In this document: piece after piece, positions 30,716 through 35,420 of the stretch
Layout: every line of letters begins with the position of its first letter
Position numbering within the stretch: position 1 is the first letter of the stretch
From: Sphaerisporangium fuscum
GTDB lineage: Bacteria; Actinomycetota; Actinomycetes; Streptosporangiales; Streptosporangiaceae
DNA: 35,420 nucleotides
Direction: 5' to 3'
Assembly (NCBI RefSeq): GCF_018531465.1
Contig: NZ_JAHDTF010000057.1
Coordinates: 1-35,420 of the forward strand
Notes under the pieces: model-generated
Told to the model about the DNA's origin: nothing
Seen by the model: only the letters and a program-made list of their open reading frames with translations
Database searches by the model: none
Position numbers and translations under genes: made by a program

Positions 30716-31735
30716 ATGCGGGTTGTGGTGACCGGGGCGTCGGGGTTCGTGGGCTCTCATACGGTGGTCGCGTTGCGGGCGATGGGGCACGAGCCGGTGC
30801 TCCTGGTCCGCGATCCCGGCAAGGCGGTGAAAGTGCTGGCCCGTCTTGGTGTGAACGACGGGCTGGAGACCTTCGAGGCCGACATCCGGGACGCCGACGC
30901 CGTACGTGCCGGGCTGGAGCGTGGTGAGGCCGTGGTGCACGCCGCCGCCGAGGTCGGAGTGACCGGGCACGGTGGCGACCTCGCCGGGCCCAACGTGCAG
31001 GGGTTGAAGAACGTGCTGGGTCAGGCCGCCGGCCTGGGCCTCGACCCGGTGGTCCACGTCTCCACGATGGCGATCTTCGTCCCGCCGCGCGACCCCGTCA
31101 TCACCGCCGCCAGCCCGCTGTCGTCCCCCCGCACCGACTACGGCCGGACGAAGGTCGACGGTGAGCGCTACGCGAGGTCGCTGCAGGACGACGGGCACCC
31201 GGTCACGATCGTGTACCCGTCGGGGGTCGTCGGACCGCACCAGCCGACCGTGGACTCGCTGGTCGAGGGGTTGCGGGCGGGCCTGGTCCAGGGCTGGCCG
31301 ATCACCTCCGGCGGCGTCGGCGTGGTCGACGTGCGCGACCTCGCGACGGTGCTCGCCCGGTGCGTGGAGCCCGGCGCGGGGCCGCGCAGGTTCCTGTACG
31401 GCGGTCACTTCCTGCGGTGGTCGGAGCTCGCCGACGTGTGCGACGAGGTCACGGGCCTGCGGTGCCGCCGCTTCCCGGCGCCCGCCGCGCTCCTGCGGGC
31501 CGCCGCCGCCGTCCTGGACGCCGTGAGGAGGGTCAAGCATCTGGACTACCCTCTGACCAGGGACGCCGCCGAGGTGATGGTGTCGATGGTCCCCTTCGAC
31601 GACGGCCCCGCGCTGGAAACGTTCGGCGTGCGCCCGAGGCCCGTCAGGGAGAGCGTCGCCGACACGCTGCGCTGGCTGGCCGAGACCGGTCACCTGGCGC
31701 CACAGCATGCCGGGCGTCTGGCGCCCTCTCCGTAA
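30716..31735 (+). CDS. NAD-dependent epimerase/dehydratase (extended SDR)
   Basis: This 339-residue cytoplasmic Rossmann protein has the extended SDR pattern. VVTGASGFVGSH (residues 4-15) binds NAD(P), VHVSTMAIF holds the Ser/Thr, and DYGRTKVDGE the YxxxK pair. The later segment VYPSGVVGPHQPTVDSLVEG is typical of sugar epimerases and dihydroflavonol-reductase-like members. The substrate is not known. ATG at 30716 is leaderless-like. It is followed 20 bp later by the 2-hydroxyglutarate oxidase. Confidence 0.85.
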   Translation: MRVVVTGASGFVGSHTVVALRAMGHEPVLLVRDPGKAVKVLARLGVNDGLETFEADIRDADAVRAGLERGEAVVHAAAEVGVTGHGGDLAGPNVQGLKNVLGQAAGLGLDPVVHVSTMAIFVPPRDPVITAASPLSSPRTDYGRTKVDGERYARSLQDDGHPVTIVYPSGVVGPHQPTVDSLVEGLRAGLVQGWPITSGGVGVVDVRDLATVLARCVEPGAGPRRFLYGGHFLRWSELADVCDEVTGLRCRRFPAPAALLRAAAAVLDAVRRVKHLDYPLTRDAAEVMVSMVPFDDGPALETFGVRPRPVRESVADTLRWLAETGHLAPQHAGRLAPSP

Positions 31736-31755
31736 AGCGGGGAAGATATCAGCTT

Positions 31756-32940
31756 GTGAGTGAGCAAATCGGGATCATCGGGGCAGGCATCCTGGGGCTG
31801 GCCGTGGCCCGGGAGCTCGCCGCGCGCGGTGCCACGGTGACCGTCCTGGACAAGGAGGACCGCGTCGCCGCCCACCAGACGGGCCGCAACAGCGGCGTCG
31901 TCCACGCCGGCATCTACTACACCCCGGGCTCGCTCAAGGCGCGGCTGTGCCGCGACGGCGTCGCGCTGCTGCGCGAATACTGCGCCGAGCACCACATCCC
32001 GTACGAAGAGGTCGGCAAGCTCGTCATCGCCTCGACCGGGGCGGAACGGGCCGGGCTCCGGCGCATCGCCCAGCGCGCCCGCGAGAACGGCGTGCCCGGC
32101 ATCGCCGAGCTCGACGCGCTCGCACTGCGGGAGGTCGAGCCGTACGCCGTCGGCGTGGCCGCCGTCCACAGCCCCCACACGGCGATCGTCGACTTCCCGG
32201 CCGTCGCGCGCCGCCTCGCCGAGGACGTCACCGCGCTCGGCGGGTCGGTACGGCTGTCGCACCCCGTCCGGGCGCTACGGGAGACGGCGGGCGGCGTCCA
32301 GGTCCTGGCCGGGGACGCGCGGCTGACCTTCGACCGGCTGATCTCCTGCGCCGGCCTCGGCTCGGACGCCATCGCAGCCATGGGCGGACACGCCGGCGAC
32401 GTACGGATCATCCCGTTCCGCGGTGAGTACTACAAGCTGACCGACTCGGCCAAGGACTTCGTGCGCGGCCTGATCTACCCCGTGCCCGACCCGCGCTACC
32501 CCTTCCTCGGCGTCCACCTCACCCGCCGTATCGACGGCGAGGTACTGGTCGGCCCCAACGCCGTGCTCGCCCTCGCCCGCGAGGGCTACTCCTGGCGGGA
32601 CGTGTCGCCGCGCGACCTGCGCGACATCCTCACCTGGCCCGGCACCCGGCGGATGGCCGCCAAGCACTGGCGCACCGGTGTCGGCGAAGTGTACGGCTCA
32701 CTGGCCAGGAGCGCGTTCCTCAAGGCCGCCCGCCGCTACGTCCCCATCCTCACCGCGCAGGACCTGGTGCGGACGTCCGGCGGAGTGCGCGCCCAGGCGG
32801 TCGGCCGGGACGGCGGCCTGGTCGACGACTTCGTCGTGGACGTCCACGGCCGCGTGATCCTCGTGCGCAACGCCCCTTCGCCGGCCGCCACGTCGAGCAT
32901 GGCGATCGCCCGGCACATCGTTTCTTTCATCCCTGCTTAA
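31756..32940 (+). CDS. lhgO: L-2-hydroxyglutarate oxidase (FAD)
   Basis: This 394-residue FAD enzyme has a GIIGAGILGLAVARELAARGA Rossmann fold at residues 6-26. HQTGRNSGVVHAGIYYTPGSLKARLCRDG (about residues 40-68) is the LhgO signature. PFRGEYYKL and VLVGPNAVLALAREGY in the later half complete the match. It oxidises L-2-hydroxyglutarate, a side product of central metabolism, to 2-oxoglutarate. GTG at 31756 begins SEQIGIIG; no strong ribosome-binding site is present. It is followed 23 bp later by the response regulator on the same strand. Confidence 0.9.
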   Translation: MSEQIGIIGAGILGLAVARELAARGATVTVLDKEDRVAAHQTGRNSGVVHAGIYYTPGSLKARLCRDGVALLREYCAEHHIPYEEVGKLVIASTGAERAGLRRIAQRARENGVPGIAELDALALREVEPYAVGVAAVHSPHTAIVDFPAVARRLAEDVTALGGSVRLSHPVRALRETAGGVQVLAGDARLTFDRLISCAGLGSDAIAAMGGHAGDVRIIPFRGEYYKLTDSAKDFVRGLIYPVPDPRYPFLGVHLTRRIDGEVLVGPNAVLALAREGYSWRDVSPRDLRDILTWPGTRRMAAKHWRTGVGEVYGSLARSAFLKAARRYVPILTAQDLVRTSGGVRAQAVGRDGGLVDDFVVDVHGRVILVRNAPSPAATSSMAIARHIVSFIPA

Positions 32941-32963
32941 GGAAATCAGGCCACTATAGGGTC

Positions 32964-33665
32964 GTGACCGAATCGCCTGAAGCCCGATTGCTGATCGTCG
33001 AGGACGACCCGAACATCCTCGAACTGCTCTCCGCCAGCCTGCGGTTCGCCGGTTTCGAGGTGACCCCCGCGGCGAGCGGGGCCGCAGCGGTCGAGGCCGC
33101 GCAGCGCCGACGTCCCGACCTCATCGTCCTCGACGTCATGCTGCCCGACATGGATGGATTCGACGTCGTACGGCGACTGCGCGGCGGAGGCGCCCACACT
33201 CCGGTGGTGTTCCTGACCGCGCGCGACGCCACCGAGGACAAGATCAGAGGGCTCACGCTGGGCGGGGACGACTACGTGACCAAGCCGTTCAGCCTCGAAG
33301 AGGTCATCGCGCGTATCCGGGCCGTACTGCGCCGCACGGCGGGTGACCCGATGGCCCCGCCGCCCCGCATGACCTTCGCCGACATCGAGCTCGACGAGGA
33401 GAGCCATGAGGTGTGGCGGCGCGGCAAGGTCATCCCGCTGTCGCCCACCGAGTTCAAGCTGCTGCGCTACTTCATGGCGAACGCCGGGCGGGTGCTCTCC
33501 AAGGCGCAGATCCTCGACCACGTGTGGGACTACGACTTCCGGGGCGACGCGGGGATCGTCGAGTCGTACGTCTCGGTGCTCCGGCGGAAGATCGACAACT
33601 CCACCCCGCGGCTGATCCACACGCTCCGCGGTGTCGGGTACGTCCTGCGCACCCCGCCGACGTGA
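32964..33665 (+). CDS. OmpR-family response regulator
   Basis: This 233-residue protein has a receiver domain (LLIVEDDPNILELL) with the phosphorylated Asp57 (IVLDVMLPDMDGFDV), Thr in FLTARDA and Lys in VTKPF. The C-terminal winged helix (about residues 134-230) has LSPTEFKLLRYFM and GIVESYVSVLRRKID. It binds DNA when phosphorylated by its partner kinase. GTG at 32964 follows CACTAT with 6 bases between. The stop overlaps the kinase GTG. It resembles the TcrA/MprA-like actinobacterial regulators, though the exact orthologue cannot be named. Confidence 0.95.
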   Translation: MTESPEARLLIVEDDPNILELLSASLRFAGFEVTPAASGAAAVEAAQRRRPDLIVLDVMLPDMDGFDVVRRLRGGGAHTPVVFLTARDATEDKIRGLTLGGDDYVTKPFSLEEVIARIRAVLRRTAGDPMAPPPRMTFADIELDEESHEVWRRGKVIPLSPTEFKLLRYFMANAGRVLSKAQILDHVWDYDFRGDAGIVESYVSVLRRKIDNSTPRLIHTLRGVGYVLRTPPT

Positions 33666-35173
33666 CCCCGTCCTCCCCGCGACGGAGCCCGCGCCGGGTC
33701 GTCGCGTCCCTCTCGGCGCGGACGCCGCTCCGGATCAAGCTGATCGCCACGATGCTCACCCTCGTCGCGATCGCGCTCGCCGGCATCGGCGTGAGCAGCG
33801 TCTCGATGCTGCGCGGCTACCTCGTCGACCGGGTCGACGCGCAGTTGGCGATGTTCGCCCAGGACACCGTGCGACGCCTCCAGCGCGGCCCCGGCCTCGG
33901 CGCCCGCGTGCCGCCCGAAGGGCTCGTCCAGGTGCGCGACACGGCCGGAAGGATCATCACCTCGGTCGCGGGGCTGGAGAGCGAGAACCGTCCGGGGCCC
34001 GTCCTGCCCGACCTCACCGCCACGCCCGGCTGGGAGCCGCAGACCGTGCCCGCCGCGTCGGGCGGCGGCGAGTGGCGTGTCCGGCTGCTGCCGGTCCTCG
34101 GCGTGGGCAGCGTGCTGATCGCGATCGACCTGTCCACGGTCAACCAGATCACCGGCCGGCTCGTGCTCAGCGAACTGATCGGCGGCGGCGTCGTCATGCT
34201 GGTCCTCGCGCTGTTCGGCGTGGTGATCGTGCGCAGGAGCCTGCGCCCGCTGGTCGAGATGGAGCACACCGCCGCCGCCATCGCGGCCGGTGACCTCGGC
34301 AGCCGGGTCCCCGACCGCGACCCGCGCACCGAGGTGGGCAGCCTCGCGGCCTCGCTGAACGGCATGCTGGCCCGGATCGAGGCGGCCATCCGCGACCGCG
34401 AGATCTCCGCGGCCGCCGCGCGCGCCTCCGAGGAACGCATGCGGCGCTTCGTGGCCGACGCCTCCCACGAGCTGCGCACCCCGCTGACGTCCATCCGGGG
34501 ATACGCCGAGTTCTACCGGCAGAACCCCGCGGGCGACCCCGTCCGGCTCATGCGCCGGGTGGAGGACGCCGCCGCGCGCATGGGCGTCCTCGTGGAGGAC
34601 CTGCTGCTGCTCGCCCGCCTCGACCAGCAGCGTCCGCTCACCATGCGGCCCGTCGACCTTCTCGCCCTCGCCGCCGACGCCGTCCAGGACGCGCGCATCC
34701 TCGACGGCGACCGCGACATCGCGCTGGAGGTGGCCGGGGACGTGGCGCCGATCGTCTCCGGGGACGAGGTACGGCTGCGGCAGATCGTCGCGAACCTGAT
34801 GAGCAACGCTCTCGGCCACACCCCTCCGGGCACCCCGATCCGGCTGCGCGCGGGTACGGCGGGCGCCTCCGCGTTCCTCGAAGTGATCGACAAGGGCCCG
34901 GGCCTCGCGCCCGACCAGGCCGAACGCGTCTTCGAGCGCTTCTACCGAGCCGACCCGTCGAGATCCCGTTCGGCGCCGGCGAGCCGGTTCGAGCAGGCCG
35001 AGGGAGAGCCGGGCGTGACCAAGGCCGGGGGCAGCGGGCTGGGGCTCGCCATCGTGGCCGCGCTGGTCGCCGCCCACGGCGGCACCGTCACCCTGGAGAC
35101 CGCCCTCGGCGCCGGGGCGACCTTCCGCGTCGCCCTTCCACTGGCCCCGGACGTGCTGCCCTCGTCGGCGTGA
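33662..35173 (+). CDS. membrane sensor histidine kinase
   Basis: This 503-residue sensor kinase starts with a basic cytoplasmic N terminus. Helix 1 (residues 27-50), an extracellular sensor of about 120 residues and helix 2 (about 175-192) follow, then a HAMP linker. The H-box is ADASHELRTPLTSIRGYAEF with His269. In the ATPase domain are the N box (LRQIVANLMSNALGHTPPG), G1 (DKGPGLAPD), the F box (FERFYR) and G2 (GSGLGLAIV). It phosphorylates the coupled regulator. GTG at 33662 overlaps the regulator stop (GTGA). The stimulus is not known. Confidence 0.95.
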   Translation: MTPSSPRRSPRRVVASLSARTPLRIKLIATMLTLVAIALAGIGVSSVSMLRGYLVDRVDAQLAMFAQDTVRRLQRGPGLGARVPPEGLVQVRDTAGRIITSVAGLESENRPGPVLPDLTATPGWEPQTVPAASGGGEWRVRLLPVLGVGSVLIAIDLSTVNQITGRLVLSELIGGGVVMLVLALFGVVIVRRSLRPLVEMEHTAAAIAAGDLGSRVPDRDPRTEVGSLAASLNGMLARIEAAIRDREISAAAARASEERMRRFVADASHELRTPLTSIRGYAEFYRQNPAGDPVRLMRRVEDAAARMGVLVEDLLLLARLDQQRPLTMRPVDLLALAADAVQDARILDGDRDIALEVAGDVAPIVSGDEVRLRQIVANLMSNALGHTPPGTPIRLRAGTAGASAFLEVIDKGPGLAPDQAERVFERFYRADPSRSRSAPASRFEQAEGEPGVTKAGGSGLGLAIVAALVAAHGGTVTLETALGAGATFRVALPLAPDVLPSSA

Positions 35174-35260
35174 TCGCCGCCTGACCCGTTCCGGTTGGTG
35201 CTGGAGTGTTTCGGGCTGGTGGGAGCCGGTGGTTGCCTGCTCCGGCGGCATGGCCGCTGG

Positions 35261-35420
35261 TCAGAGGCTGTTGGCGGTGATGTCGCCGTTGGAGGTGGTG
35301 GCGTGGATGTGGAGTTCGGGGGTGCCGTTGTTCTTGAGGGTGTTGGTGATGCGGCCGTGGGTGGTGCCGGCGTCGAGGGTGGCTGAGATGCCGGCGGCGG
35401 TGGTGACGGTGATGTCGCCG
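35261..35420 (-). CDS. DUF4097-like beta-repeat protein, 3' end
   Basis: The minus strand ends a gene whose last 52 residues are visible. They alternate in a beta pattern, GDITVTTAAGISATLDAGTTHG, then a similar HATTSNGDITANSL end. This is the short 'GDITv/SGDI' repeat of the DUF4097 adhesin-like family. The start lies outside the window. It converges with the kinase gene, and the 87 bp between them hold no feature that I can support. Confidence 0.7.
   Translation of the reverse strand, partial: GDITVTTAAGISATLDAGTTHGRITNTLKNNGTPELHIHATTSNGDITANSL

Overview
The window is GC-rich throughout and is chromosomal DNA of a filamentous-type actinomycete. Three things point there: near-uniform G/C at third codon positions, frequent GTG starts, and actinobacterial families such as DUF3027, DUF2530, SigE-type ECF sigma factors and GbsR/MarR or TetR regulators beside small enzymes. 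A Streptosporangiales-type genome fits best, but that is an impression from gene content and not a computed placement. I saw no tRNA, rRNA, CRISPR array, transposase or phage gene. Most long open frames opposite the real genes are GC-driven shadows.

Layout. (1) 0.4-6.5 kb: housekeeping-type block with a DUF3027 protein, a very large sacsin/HSP90-like ATPase, a divergent DUF2530 membrane protein and an AzgA-type purine permease ending in a strong hairpin. (2) 6.5-11.3 kb: small regulatory modules. These are a TetR-thioesterase-small-protein operon with its palindromic operator, an alpha/beta hydrolase plus GbsR/MarR repressor behind a 42-bp dyad, a SAM methyltransferase, and a 51-residue membrane protein that is easily missed. 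(3) 11.3-14.4 kb, minus strand: SGNH esterase, ECF sigma factor, membrane-anchored partner (probable anti-sigma) and a VOC protein. (4) 14.4-21.5 kb: an extracellular-protein island. It holds a DUF916/WxL-interacting-like membrane protein, two divergent secreted WxL-like proteins, a secreted seven-bladed Vgb-like propeller, an ER-type (SipW-like) signal peptidase, a TasA/camelysin-like secreted protein and a secreted RCC1-repeat propeller. (5) 21.7-26.2 kb: two MFS exporters, one coupled to MarR, then ThpR-type RNA 2',3'-cyclic phosphodiesterase, a 27-residue membrane peptide and an unknown protein. (6) 26.2-30.5 kb: aldo/keto reductase under a MerR-type promoter, a membrane-anchored propeller, a secreted low-complexity-tailed protein, an unknown protein and a second VOC protein. 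(7) 30.7-35.4 kb: NAD-dependent epimerase, L-2-hydroxyglutarate oxidase, an OmpR-type response regulator with its histidine kinase, and the 3' end of a DUF4097-like protein.

The strongest candidate for an undescribed system is region 4. It places a WxL/WxL-interacting-protein-like surface module next to a SipW-TasA-like export cassette with an RCC1 propeller as a plausible extra substrate. WxL and TasA systems are best known from Firmicutes. A second theme is regulatory. Several genes start 6-7 nt downstream of a TANNNT hexamer, which is the geometry of leaderless actinobacterial transcripts, and four repressor- or activator-type palindromes sit exactly at promoters.
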